NCBI GenBank assembly: GCA_943331105.2
Contig: CALQKH020000009.1
Location: 1 to 64,000, forward strand
From: Akkermansia muciniphila
GTDB lineage: Bacteria > Pseudomonadota > Gammaproteobacteria > Burkholderiales > Burkholderiaceae_C
Length of the DNA stretch: 64,000 bases
Direction of reading: 5' to 3'
Below, in pieces: positions 25,148 through 33,370 of this stretch (the stretch's first letter is position 1; every line of letters begins with the position of its first letter). The notes under the pieces are model-generated. The model searched no databases and was not told where the DNA came from. It was given only the letters and a program-made list of their open reading frames with translations. The position numbers and the translations under genes are program-made.

Positions 25148-26020
25148 ATGAAAACTTACGACATTCCGGCCATCGATGCAGTGGTCAACCTGTGGACGCC
25201 GGAGATGCTGGCCATACGGCCCAATCGTGATGCGTTTTATGGTGGCAAGATGAAGGTCACTGCGCATGACCTCAAAGGTGTGAGCCATGAGGAAATGCTG
25301 CGGCGCATGGACGCTGCTGGCATTGAGAGGTCTTTTCTCATCGCCGCCAAAGTCGGGCCCATCATGCACAAGGCCAGTTACCACACGCCCTACGCCATGG
25401 TGGCCGAAGCCGTGAACCGCTATCCAGACCGGTTTTCTGGCCTCGCTGGCCTGGACGCAACAGAGGGCATGGACGGCGTGCGTCAACTTGAAAAAGCGGT
25501 CAAGGAGTACGGCTTCATCGGGGCCCATTTTTACCCCCACTGGTTTGAGTTGGCACCCGACCATGCCAAGTGGTACCCCTTCTACGCCAAATGCGTGGAA
25601 TTGAATGTGCCGGTGCAATTGCAGGTGGGGCAGTCCATGCTCTATGACCCTCAGCACAGATTGCGCAGTGTGGGTCGCCCGATCGCACTGGATGCCGTGG
25701 CCTGTGATTTTCCTGAGCTCAAGATCATTGGCATTCATGTGGGCATTCCATGGACCGATGAGATGATCGCCATGGCTTGGAAACACCCCAATGTTTTTAT
25801 CGGTACCGATGCCCACAGCCCCAAGTATTGGCCAGAAAGTTTTGTGAAATACATCAACTCCTATGGTCAGGACAAAGTGATCTTTGGCACCGATTTTCCA
25901 GTTCTGGAGTTTCAACGCACACGCGATGAAATCGACAACCTGAACCTTCGCCAGGAACCCAAACGCAAATTGCTGCGTGACAATGTTCTGCGCATTTACG
26001 GCTTAAATCCCGAGACCTGA
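25148..26020 (+). CDS. Amidohydrolase-2 family protein with altered metal site
   Basis: A 290-residue protein of the ACMSD-like amidohydrolase-2 family. GAHFYPHWFE, KIIGIHVGIPWTDEMIA, NVFIGTDAHSPKYWP and VIFGTDFPVLEF match the family's later metal and Asp motifs. The N-terminal HxH metal motif, normally in IDxHxH, is replaced: residues 9-14 read IDAVVN. The enzyme may therefore bind metal differently, or be a lyase/decarboxylase-like variant. The ATG at 25148 is preferred over a GTG at 25124. It precedes the acyl-CoA ligase by 3 bases. Confidence 0.8.
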   Translation: MKTYDIPAIDAVVNLWTPEMLAIRPNRDAFYGGKMKVTAHDLKGVSHEEMLRRMDAAGIERSFLIAAKVGPIMHKASYHTPYAMVAEAVNRYPDRFSGLAGLDATEGMDGVRQLEKAVKEYGFIGAHFYPHWFELAPDHAKWYPFYAKCVELNVPVQLQVGQSMLYDPQHRLRSVGRPIALDAVACDFPELKIIGIHVGIPWTDEMIAMAWKHPNVFIGTDAHSPKYWPESFVKYINSYGQDKVIFGTDFPVLEFQRTRDEIDNLNLRQEPKRKLLRDNVLRIYGLNPET

Positions 26021-26023
26021 GCC

Positions 26024-27487
26024 ATGCACATCGCCAATATCGCAGACATGCTGGCTCTGCATGGCCGCCAGCGACCATGGCAAACCGCCATCGTTCATGG
26101 CACAGACTCGATCAACTACCAAAATCTGGACCTTCAAGTCAGCCGCCGCGCGGCCATGCTGCAGGTTCTCGGAGTTGAACCTGGTGACATCGTCGGCATC
26201 GCCTTAGAAGACTCCATAGAACACCTGTTGATGCTGTATGCCGTGGCACGGGCCGGTGCCGTCATCTTGCCACTGGACTGCCGCTGGAAGGCTTTTGAAA
26301 AGCAACGCGTCGCCCAGCACTTCAAGCCCATGCTGGTGATGGTCGAACCCGGTCAGGGTTTGGACGAAGTGCCTTGCATTGAAGTCAATAACGCTTGGTC
26401 GATTTCCGTTGAAGCCGCACAGATTCCCGATTCGTTTCCGGACGGAAATCGCGGACTTCTGATGTCCTTGTCGTCCGGCACCACTGGTCGCCCCAAAGGC
26501 CCCATGCTGACGCACCAGCAGCTGATTTATCGTTTTTACATGCACTGGGCTGAACTCGGTTTGGGCAGCCGTGAGCGCTACATCAACGCCACACCACTTT
26601 ACTTTGGTGGTGGGCGGGCCTTTTCGATGTCTTCCCTGTATGCCGGATCGACCGTGGTGTTGTGCCCACCACCCTACACACCTGCGGAACTGGTCGCCGA
26701 AGTGGCACGCACAGAATCCAGCGTACTGTTTCTGGTCCCCACTTTGTTGCGCCGGTTGCTGGAGGAGGATCCCGCCACACTGGCCCCGATGCGAGCGCTC
26801 AAGACACTGATCTCATCAGGCTCTGCCTTGACGCCAGACGATCGACACCAAATTCGCACGCGAATTTGTCCCAATTTTCTTGAGTATTACAGCTCGACCG
26901 AAGGCGGTGGCGTGTCTACACTGTCACCCGAAGATCAACTGCGTTATGCCGATTCGGTCGGTCGACCCGCCCTGAGCGTCGAAGTGGAAATCGTGGATGA
27001 TCAAGACCAACTGCTGCCCAGAAACAGCATTGGCCGCATACGTTATCGTGGCCCTGCCGTGGCCCATGGTTTTTATGCTGACCCCGAAGCCAGCCAGGAG
27101 TCTTTCAAACATGGCTGGTTCTACCCGGGTGATCTGGGCGCCATGAACGACGAGGGTTACCTGTTTCTGAAAGGGCGCTCCAAAGACATGATCATCCGAG
27201 GGGGCGTGAACATTTATCCTCAGGAAATTGAAGCGACACTGATGGCACATCCGGCCGTTGCAGAAGCAGCAGTGGTCGGATGGCCTTCCAAAGAGTTCAA
27301 CGAAGAAATTGCAGCTTTCGTCATCCTGAAAATAGAAGTAGATGCAGCCGATTTGATCCATTGGTGCAACGACCGGCTGGCACGCTACAAAGTGCCCAGG
27401 CAGATTTACACCCTGAAAGAATTTCCGCGCACCTCACTGGGCAAGGTCATCAAAGCCGACCTGAGCCATCGTCTCGATCCTTTATAA
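26024..27487 (+). CDS. Acyl-CoA synthetase (AMP-forming, class I adenylate-forming enzyme)
   Basis: A 487-residue ligase. The P-loop-like motif is LMSLSSGTTGRPKGPMLTHQ, the A5 region EYYSSTEGGGVS, the A7/A8 motifs GWFYPGDLGAMNDEGYLFLK and GRSKDMIIRGGVNIYPQEIE, and the A10 lysine region PRTSLGKVIKADL. It activates a carboxylic acid to its CoA thioester with ATP. The context (receptor, dehydrogenase, hydrolases) points to a catabolic substrate that cannot be named from sequence. The dehydrogenase gene follows after 38 bases. Confidence 0.9.
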   Translation: MHIANIADMLALHGRQRPWQTAIVHGTDSINYQNLDLQVSRRAAMLQVLGVEPGDIVGIALEDSIEHLLMLYAVARAGAVILPLDCRWKAFEKQRVAQHFKPMLVMVEPGQGLDEVPCIEVNNAWSISVEAAQIPDSFPDGNRGLLMSLSSGTTGRPKGPMLTHQQLIYRFYMHWAELGLGSRERYINATPLYFGGGRAFSMSSLYAGSTVVLCPPPYTPAELVAEVARTESSVLFLVPTLLRRLLEEDPATLAPMRALKTLISSGSALTPDDRHQIRTRICPNFLEYYSSTEGGGVSTLSPEDQLRYADSVGRPALSVEVEIVDDQDQLLPRNSIGRIRYRGPAVAHGFYADPEASQESFKHGWFYPGDLGAMNDEGYLFLKGRSKDMIIRGGVNIYPQEIEATLMAHPAVAEAAVVGWPSKEFNEEIAAFVILKIEVDAADLIHWCNDRLARYKVPRQIYTLKEFPRTSLGKVIKADLSHRLDPL

Positions 27488-27525
27488 GACAAGCTCATCG
27501 TTTACTTAACCGCTTTGATACTGGC

Positions 27526-28671
27526 ATGATCGATTTTGAAATTCCCGAAGAAGACAACATGCTGCTGGCTTCCATCGATCGCATGATGGCACGGGAGTTT
27601 CCACCGGAAGCCTACCGCGCAGCCGATCATGCGCACCAAACACCCTGGCACTTGTTGCCCCGCATGGGTGAGTTGGGCTTGCTGGGCCTGCCGTTTCCAA
27701 ACCGGTACGGCGGCATGGAACAAGACTGGCGCAGCGTGGCCTTGGTGAATGAGCGTCTGGCCTATCATGCGGGCATTGCCTCCACGCTCTTTGCCACCAC
27801 CGTGAGCTTTGGTGGCATGTCACTGATGACATTTGCGAGTGAGCCGCAACGGCAAACCCTTTTGCCGCGCTTGGTTCAAGGCCAAGCCAGGTTTGCATTG
27901 GCACTGACGGAATCAGGGGCAGGAAGTGATGCTGCAGCCTTGAGCACACATGCACAGCGCATCCAAGAAGGGTGGCGCATCAATGGCCGCAAAGTCTGGA
28001 TCAGCAATGCCGAAGCTGCCGACCACTTGGTGGTGGCTTGCAGAACCACCATTGGCAGCACGGGCACCGACGGCATCTCTCTTTTTCTGGTGCCACGCCA
28101 CACTGCCGGCATCCACATGAGCCTGCTTGAAAAGGTAGGCCACAACTGTATGCCTTCTTGGGACATCGGTTTTGATGATGTGGTGGTGCCAGAAGATGCG
28201 CTTTTCGGACAAGAGGGCATGGGGTTCAAGCACGTGTTGTCAACCCTTCAATACAGTCGCGCAGGACAAGCCGCCAATTCAATCGGTCAGGCTCAACGTG
28301 CCGTTGAACTGGCGCGGGATTTCGCCCAAGAGCGCACCCAATTCGGCAGACCGATTGGCAACTTCCAGGTCATTCAGCACAAACTGGCCGACATGCAAGT
28401 GCGGGTGAACCAGGCCCGCTTATGCCTGTACCAACTCGCTTGGTTGATTGCCCGCAAACGACCCTGCAGATTGGAGGCCGCGCAAGCGAAACTGGTCGCC
28501 AGTGAGGCATTCCAGTTTGTCACACGCGAGGGTTTACAAATCATGGCAAGCCATGGTTATGCCATGGAGAGCGACATGCAACGGATGTGGCGGGATGCCG
28601 GTCTGTTCACTTTCGGTGAAGGCTCCAGTGAAATCCAGCGCAATCTCATTGCACGGGAGATGGGACTTTGA
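27526..28671 (+). CDS. Acyl-CoA dehydrogenase (ligase-linked operon)
   Basis: A 381-residue acyl-CoA dehydrogenase. It contains FALALTESGAGSDAAALSTH, VWISNAEAADHLVVA, the FGRPIGNFQVIQHKLADMQV helix, and the C-terminal base motif FGEGSSEIQRNLIAREMGL, so the catalytic Glu is present. The start at 27526 is used; the frame upstream lies in the ligase gene. It oxidises the CoA ester presumably made by the ligase before it. The hydrolase gene begins with a TTG that overlaps its TGA stop. Confidence 0.9.
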   Translation: MIDFEIPEEDNMLLASIDRMMAREFPPEAYRAADHAHQTPWHLLPRMGELGLLGLPFPNRYGGMEQDWRSVALVNERLAYHAGIASTLFATTVSFGGMSLMTFASEPQRQTLLPRLVQGQARFALALTESGAGSDAAALSTHAQRIQEGWRINGRKVWISNAEAADHLVVACRTTIGSTGTDGISLFLVPRHTAGIHMSLLEKVGHNCMPSWDIGFDDVVVPEDALFGQEGMGFKHVLSTLQYSRAGQAANSIGQAQRAVELARDFAQERTQFGRPIGNFQVIQHKLADMQVRVNQARLCLYQLAWLIARKRPCRLEAAQAKLVASEAFQFVTREGLQIMASHGYAMESDMQRMWRDAGLFTFGEGSSEIQRNLIAREMGL

Positions 28672-29531
28672 AGCACTCGGCCATTCAGATTGTTCGGGGA
28701 TTTGTGGACATCGCCGAAGGTCAGGTGCACTACCGCCAGACCGGAAGCAGCCAACCGGGTCAACCGCCGCTTGTCATGTTTCACGCTTCGCCAGGCTCAG
28801 CCAAGTCACTGGAACCCCTGATGCAGGTCTTGGCCTCCCGTCGCCGCGTGATCGCTCTGGACACCTTGGGCAACGGTGATTCTTGCGCACCCCATCCAGA
28901 ACACCCTGATTTGGCGTACTTCGCTCAAGCCCATCTGCGCGCGATCACAGCCTTGGGCATTGCCCAATTTGACGCTTGGGGTGCACACACAGGTGCAAAC
29001 ATCGCCTGCGAATTGGCCATTGAAAACCCCGAACGTATTCGCAGCCTGATCATCGATGGCATTGGTTTGTACAGTCCACAAGAGCAAGCTGAGTTGCTGC
29101 AACACTATTTACCGCCCGTTCACATTGACCAGCAAGGCAGCCAGTTTCACTTGCTCTGGCATTTTGTGCGGGACGCTTATTTGTTCTGGCCGTGGTACCA
29201 GAAAGACAGCCAGCACCGCCGTCCAACGGGCTTACCCAATGCTTCTGACCTTCACGACAAAGCCGTTGAGGTATTCAAGGCTGCCCGTACATTTCAGCAG
29301 TCGTACAAAGCTGCTCTGAGCTACCCCAAAGAGCAAAGACTGCCCTTGCTCAAAGTGCCGACATTGCTGACCTGCGCTCAACACGACATGCTGCATGTGT
29401 ATTTTGAAAAAGTATGCGCATTGGTCAAACCTACCAAGGCAGAAACCACAGCGGGCATGGGAACACCTGAGGCACTGCACGAAACAGCGGCCGTATTTGA
29501 GCGTTTTTTAGAAGATTTGGCAGAGCCCTGA
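28668..29531 (+). CDS. Alpha/beta-hydrolase-fold protein with His at the nucleophile elbow
   Basis: A 287-residue alpha/beta-hydrolase-fold protein. It starts at TTG (28668), overlapping the dehydrogenase stop as TTGA, with a GGGAG ribosome binding site just upstream. The HASPGSAKSLEPL oxyanion loop and IALDTLGNGDS are normal. The nucleophile elbow reads WGAHTGANIA, so residue 107 is His where Ser, Cys or Asp is expected (G105-A-H-T-G109). It may use another chemistry, or be non-hydrolytic. Its context is the IclR/receptor/ligase operon, of which it is the last gene. Confidence 0.8.
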   Translation: MKHSAIQIVRGFVDIAEGQVHYRQTGSSQPGQPPLVMFHASPGSAKSLEPLMQVLASRRRVIALDTLGNGDSCAPHPEHPDLAYFAQAHLRAITALGIAQFDAWGAHTGANIACELAIENPERIRSLIIDGIGLYSPQEQAELLQHYLPPVHIDQQGSQFHLLWHFVRDAYLFWPWYQKDSQHRRPTGLPNASDLHDKAVEVFKAARTFQQSYKAALSYPKEQRLPLLKVPTLLTCAQHDMLHVYFEKVCALVKPTKAETTAGMGTPEALHETAAVFERFLEDLAEP

Positions 29532-29575
29532 CGAAGGCATTGCCATCGAATGCCTGCCAGAGCATCGGAAACACA

Positions 29576-30310
29576 TCAAACGATGTGCAAGCCGCCATCC
29601 ACCACCAAGGTGCTGCCGGTGATGAACGATCCCTCCGAAGAAGCCATCCACAAAATGGGCCAGGCAATTTCTTCGGGCGGGGCCCAACGGCCCAGCAAGG
29701 ATGTGTCTTTTCGCTCGGCATTGAGTTGCTCCACGCTTTTGCCGATTTTTTGCGCACGCCCCACATGAAAATCCGTCAGAGTTGAACCGGGGCCCACGGC
29801 GTTGACGCGAACGCCGTGCACCGCTTCTTCACACGCCAAGGATCGGGTCAAAGCCAGCTGCGCGGCCTTGGTGGCGTCATACAAGGCCATGCCTTTGCAG
29901 CCTTTGACGGCATAAGAAGACGACACGTTGACGATGCTGCCGCGGCGGCCGCTGCGTAGGTGCGGCTGTGCAGCATGGCAGTAATTCGTGATGCCCACCA
30001 GGTTGACGCCCACGATCGCATGCCATTCGGGCGCGGTCGCTTGGCCTGCCGCCGAATAGTTGCGCATGGCGGCGTTGTTGGCCAGGATGTCCAGGCCACC
30101 GAGTTCATTGACACAATGCGCCAGGGTTTGCAGCGCCAGCGCGGGATCGCTCACATCGGCCTGGGCGCACAACACACGGGCCCCGGGCGCAGCTTGAACA
30201 ATTTTCTGGTGCTTGCGTTCCAAACCCTGGGCATCGGCATCCATCAAAAAAACCGAAGCGCCTTCTTGGGCAAAAGTGCGCGCCATTGACGTTACCAAGA
30301 CCTTAAATCG
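29576..30310 (-). pseudogene. SDR-family oxidoreductase lacking the cofactor glycine motif (probable decayed gene)
   Basis: The frame begins right after the stop of the upstream permease gene and reads VLVTSMARTFAQEGASVFLM. In intact classical SDRs the stretch between LVT and MARTFAQ holds TGxxxGIG, which binds NAD(P); here about 8-10 residues are missing. The rest is a normal classical SDR: ILANNAAM, VNVSSSY, the YDATKAA catalytic Tyr-Lys, VNAVGPGSTLTD, and ITGSTLVVDGG, about 240 residues. Only a TTG at 30298 or internal ATGs could start it. I read it as a recent in-frame deletion, so cofactor binding is probably lost. Confidence 0.65.
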
Positions 30311-31282
30311 TCAACCCAATGCCCATTTGGCGGCGTGGATGTAGGTGGGAATTCCCAGCAAAATGTTCATTGGAAAGGTGATGCCTAAGGACAAGCCAAA
30401 GTACAGGGAAGGGTTGGCCTCAGGGATGGCATAACGCAATACCGCAGGCACTACGATGTATGAGGCACTGGCCGACAGGACCATCAACATAGCGGCATCG
30501 GCAACAGGCATCTTCAACACCACCGCCAAGCTCAATGCGATGCTGGCATGGACCCATGGCCCCACTGCTGCATAGAGCAGTAAAAAACCAGAAGTTTTGC
30601 GCGCCTCGGCAAAATTGCGCGCCACCATCAGGCCCATGTCCAGCAAAAAGAAGGCCAGCAAACCTTTGAACAGGTCGCCTGCAAAGGGCTGCATCATGGT
30701 TTTACCGGCTTCGCCGCTGACATAGCCAATGATCATCGAGCCAATCAAGAGCAGATGCGCGCCATCTGTGAACGATTCATGCAATATTTTTCGCAAAGAA
30801 AATCCACCGGCTGAACCTTGCCCCTGTTGGGCCAAACGTTGGCGGTTGGCATTGGCCAGCAGCACAGCCATGATGATTGCCGGTGATTCCATGATGACCA
30901 TGGCCACCGTCATGTGCCCACCAAAATTCAAACCACCGGCCTCCAATAATTGGATCGCCGTTACAAACGTCACCGCGCTGACTGACCCATAAGCCGCAGC
31001 CACAGCCGCCGCATCAAATCGCGCAATGCGATTTTTCAGCAGGGCATACCCCAGTGTTGGAACCAAAAAAGCCATGGCCAAAGCCGCTCCCAAGCTGATG
31101 GCAACAGACGTGTCCATCCCCGACTTGGCCAAAGCAAAACCACCCTTCAGCCCCAAGGCCATCAGCAGGTACAACGACAAAAATTTAGCAATCGACCGAG
31201 GAATTTCCAAATTGGATTTAAAGATTCCTGCGGCAACACCGAAAACGAAAAAAAGAATCGCTGGGTCTAACAATGTGTTCAT
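30311..31282 (-). CDS. sbtA: SbtA-type sodium-dependent bicarbonate transport family permease
   Basis: A 323-residue membrane protein with about ten hydrophobic helices. It begins LLDPAILFFVFGVAAGIFKS and contains SLYLLMALGLKGGFALA, YGSVSAVTFVTAIQLLEAGG and HMTVAMVIMESPAIIMAVLL, all hallmarks of the SbtA/DUF897 family. Cyanobacterial SbtA imports bicarbonate with sodium; proteobacterial members are largely uncharacterised. The PII-like partner SbtB is not seen next to it. A very strong AAGGAGGTG ribosome binding site precedes the start. The truncated SDR frame follows directly. Confidence 0.85.
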   Translation of the reverse strand: MNTLLDPAILFFVFGVAAGIFKSNLEIPRSIAKFLSLYLLMALGLKGGFALAKSGMDTSVAISLGAALAMAFLVPTLGYALLKNRIARFDAAAVAAAYGSVSAVTFVTAIQLLEAGGLNFGGHMTVAMVIMESPAIIMAVLLANANRQRLAQQGQGSAGGFSLRKILHESFTDGAHLLLIGSMIIGYVSGEAGKTMMQPFAGDLFKGLLAFFLLDMGLMVARNFAEARKTSGFLLLYAAVGPWVHASIALSLAVVLKMPVADAAMLMVLSASASYIVVPAVLRYAIPEANPSLYFGLSLGITFPMNILLGIPTYIHAAKWALG

Positions 31283-31350
31283 TTGACACCTCCTTGCAGG
31301 AGATCCTATGAACAGAACATTGAATTGTAAAATTGATTTTCAAGTGTTTA

Positions 31351-31379
31351 TATATAGATCTAAGTCTATGTTTTTTGAA
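31351..31379 (-). promoter_or_regulatory. Predicted promoter of the sbtA-like gene
   Basis: In a conspicuously AT-rich stretch the minus strand reads TTCAAA (31374-31379), a 17-base spacer, and TATATA (31351-31356), about 70 bases before the start codon. The spacer contains the small inverted repeat ATAGA/TCTAT (31354-31369), a possible regulator site. Confidence 0.4.
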
Positions 31380-31484
31380 GTTGGTCTTGCACTTTTCGAC
31401 GCTGTCCAGCCCAAAAAAATGCGGTGAGTCGAGCTGATGAATACCCTTAAAAATAGGGGGATTGGCGGAAATTACAATGAAGAA

Positions 31485-32531
31485 ATGAATACATCTGCCC
31501 CTGCAAACACCCCCACAGGCACGCCCTTAAACGCCCATACCGCCTGCCCTTGCTGCGGTGAACGTTCAGCACAAGTCATTGCCAACAAGGATGGCAAAAC
31601 AGGCGATGCCTTGCTCACCGTGTCTTGCAACGGTTGCGGCTTGGGCCGCATAGACCCTCTGCCCAGCGATCAGGAGTTGGCCGACTGGTACGCTAACCAA
31701 TACCGACAAGCCTACAAATCAGCTGTTCAACCAGCCTTGCGCCATGTTTTGCGTGCAGGTCGAAATGCGCAGTGGCGTTGGCAGTGGTTGTGTCAGAACA
31801 CGGATGCACGCTGGTCCGACACCGACCTCACATCCCAACGCAGCTTGGACATCGGTTCGAGCAGTGGAGAGTTTGTGTACCTGTTGCAAACACTCGGATT
31901 TCAGGCCAAGGGCATTGAGCCGCACGCAGGCTATGCCACCTACGCCCAAAACATGCTGGGCATCCACGTCAACAACAGCACCTTGCAGCAAGGCTTGTCC
32001 CATGAACCAGTGGGTGCTTTGGATTTGATTTCGATGTTCCATGTTTTGGAGCATCTGGCTGAACCCGTTTCAGCCTTGCGCACCATGGGCGAAAAACTCA
32101 AAGCCACCGGTTTGTTGTACATCGAGGTGCCCAACGCCACGCGCTTGTGCTCACCGGATTACATGTTTTTCAGGGCACACACCTTGTATTTCACGGGCCC
32201 CACCTTGCGCAAATTGTTGGAGACCGCAGGCTTCAAGTTGCTGGCTCAAAGCCCTGACGATTCGGACAACCTGAGTGTGGTGGCGCAGTTTGTCGGCGTT
32301 GAACGTGCGGAGTCGGGCGCTGAAGCAGGCACCAAGGCAGACACCGATGCCTCCCACTGCCTGGTGACGGCCCATCGCGCGCGCCGCTGGGTGCCCTATT
32401 TGGTGCAGCAATTGCAAGATGGCCAACCACTGCGCAAATGGCGAGTCCGTCAAGAAGAGAAACGCAGTGCGGCCCAATACGCGAACGGCTTAGCGCTGTT
32501 GGATGATTTGTACGGCAAAAAGGCCGCCTGA
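31485..32531 (+). CDS. Class I SAM-dependent methyltransferase with N-terminal zinc ribbon
   Basis: A ~348-residue protein. Residues 21-51 hold a zinc-ribbon pattern (CPCC near residue 21 and CNGC near 48). A Rossmann methyltransferase domain follows with the SAM motif LDIGSSSGEFVYLL and the MFHVLEHLAEPVSALRTMGE segment, as in the methyltransf_23/UbiG-like group that often modifies sugars or surface-polysaccharide precursors. An alternative start is the ATG at 31437. No sugar or polysaccharide genes are adjacent, so the substrate is open. Confidence 0.82.
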   Translation: MNTSAPANTPTGTPLNAHTACPCCGERSAQVIANKDGKTGDALLTVSCNGCGLGRIDPLPSDQELADWYANQYRQAYKSAVQPALRHVLRAGRNAQWRWQWLCQNTDARWSDTDLTSQRSLDIGSSSGEFVYLLQTLGFQAKGIEPHAGYATYAQNMLGIHVNNSTLQQGLSHEPVGALDLISMFHVLEHLAEPVSALRTMGEKLKATGLLYIEVPNATRLCSPDYMFFRAHTLYFTGPTLRKLLETAGFKLLAQSPDDSDNLSVVAQFVGVERAESGAEAGTKADTDASHCLVTAHRARRWVPYLVQQLQDGQPLRKWRVRQEEKRSAAQYANGLALLDDLYGKKAA

Positions 32532-32539
32532 CACTGGAC

Positions 32540-32555
32540 GCATCCTTTCGGATGC
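32540..32555. terminator. Possible bidirectional terminator
   Basis: A short hairpin (GCATCC, loop TTTC, GGATGC) lies between the convergent methyltransferase and DUF3047 genes. No T-tract follows on either strand, so this is only a weak candidate. Confidence 0.3.
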
Positions 32556-32605
32556 AGGCCCATCAACCCGGCAAAGCCCTCGACCCGTTCAAACGCACCA
32601 AACCT

Positions 32606-33370
32606 TCAGCGTGTCCAGTCCATCGCCTTGACCCAGCCCACACTCTGACTGCCCGTGTTGTCGCTGTCTGCGCCAATCAGCACCGCACGCACTTTGGGCA
32701 CAGCTGAACCTGCAGGCAACTCTTCGGCAAACAGCCTGGCAAAGTCGGCTGCCACGTCGCGGGTTTCGGCTTGCCATTGGGCCAAGGGCGCATCCTTGCC
32801 TTGCAGCGTGATGAAACGCACGCGTTGGGTGTAGGGGTTGGCGCCTTGCAGGCCCGCAGGGTGAACGCCATCCCACACGTAGCACAGCGTGGCGGCTGGC
32901 AGGTCTTCGCCACTCACGCTGCGGGCAATGCGCAGCAAAGTGCGCTCCACGAACGGCACACGGTCCAACGGGTGGTCGAACATCACACACACTTTGAGCG
33001 CCGCGTCGTCACCCGCTTTGGTCAGGATGTCGGCCACAACTTTGCCGCCTTTGTCTGTGGTGAGCGGCTGGTCCAGACGCCAACGCCATTGCAGCCGACC
33101 CGCGTAGACTCTGGGCAGATCATGCACCCAGGTGCCATACGAAGCGCGGGTGCTGACCTTGAGCGCTCGCTCGCCTTGCACCTCGGCCAACTCAAATCGC
33201 GTGGCCGGAATGTCGGCCTTGGACTTGGGAAAGCCCACGAAACGCCAAGTCCTGGCGGCTGCGCCATCGGCGGGCACCAAAGGCGACAAACTTTGTGCGA
33301 AGGCAGGTGTGGTGGCACAGGCCATGCCCAGCGCCAGCAGCGCAAGAGCCGGATTCAAAAAAGGGTTCAT
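32606..33370 (-). CDS. DUF3047 domain protein, exported
   Basis: A 254-residue protein with a signal peptide (ALLALGMACATTPAFAQ). It is followed by a beta-rich domain with WRFVGFPKSKADIPATRFEL, LQWRWRLDQPL, CVMFDHPLDRVPF and VRAVLIGADSDNTG, the pattern of DUF3047 proteins of unknown function. The ATG at 33370 overlaps the stop of the upstream fused reductase (ATGA), so the two are translationally coupled. The longer frame to 33439 lies within the reductase gene. The periplasmic location is inferred from the signal peptide. Confidence 0.8.
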   Translation of the reverse strand: MNPFLNPALALLALGMACATTPAFAQSLSPLVPADGAAARTWRFVGFPKSKADIPATRFELAEVQGERALKVSTRASYGTWVHDLPRVYAGRLQWRWRLDQPLTTDKGGKVVADILTKAGDDAALKVCVMFDHPLDRVPFVERTLLRIARSVSGEDLPAATLCYVWDGVHPAGLQGANPYTQRVRFITLQGKDAPLAQWQAETRDVAADFARLFAEELPAGSAVPKVRAVLIGADSDNTGSQSVGWVKAMDWTR

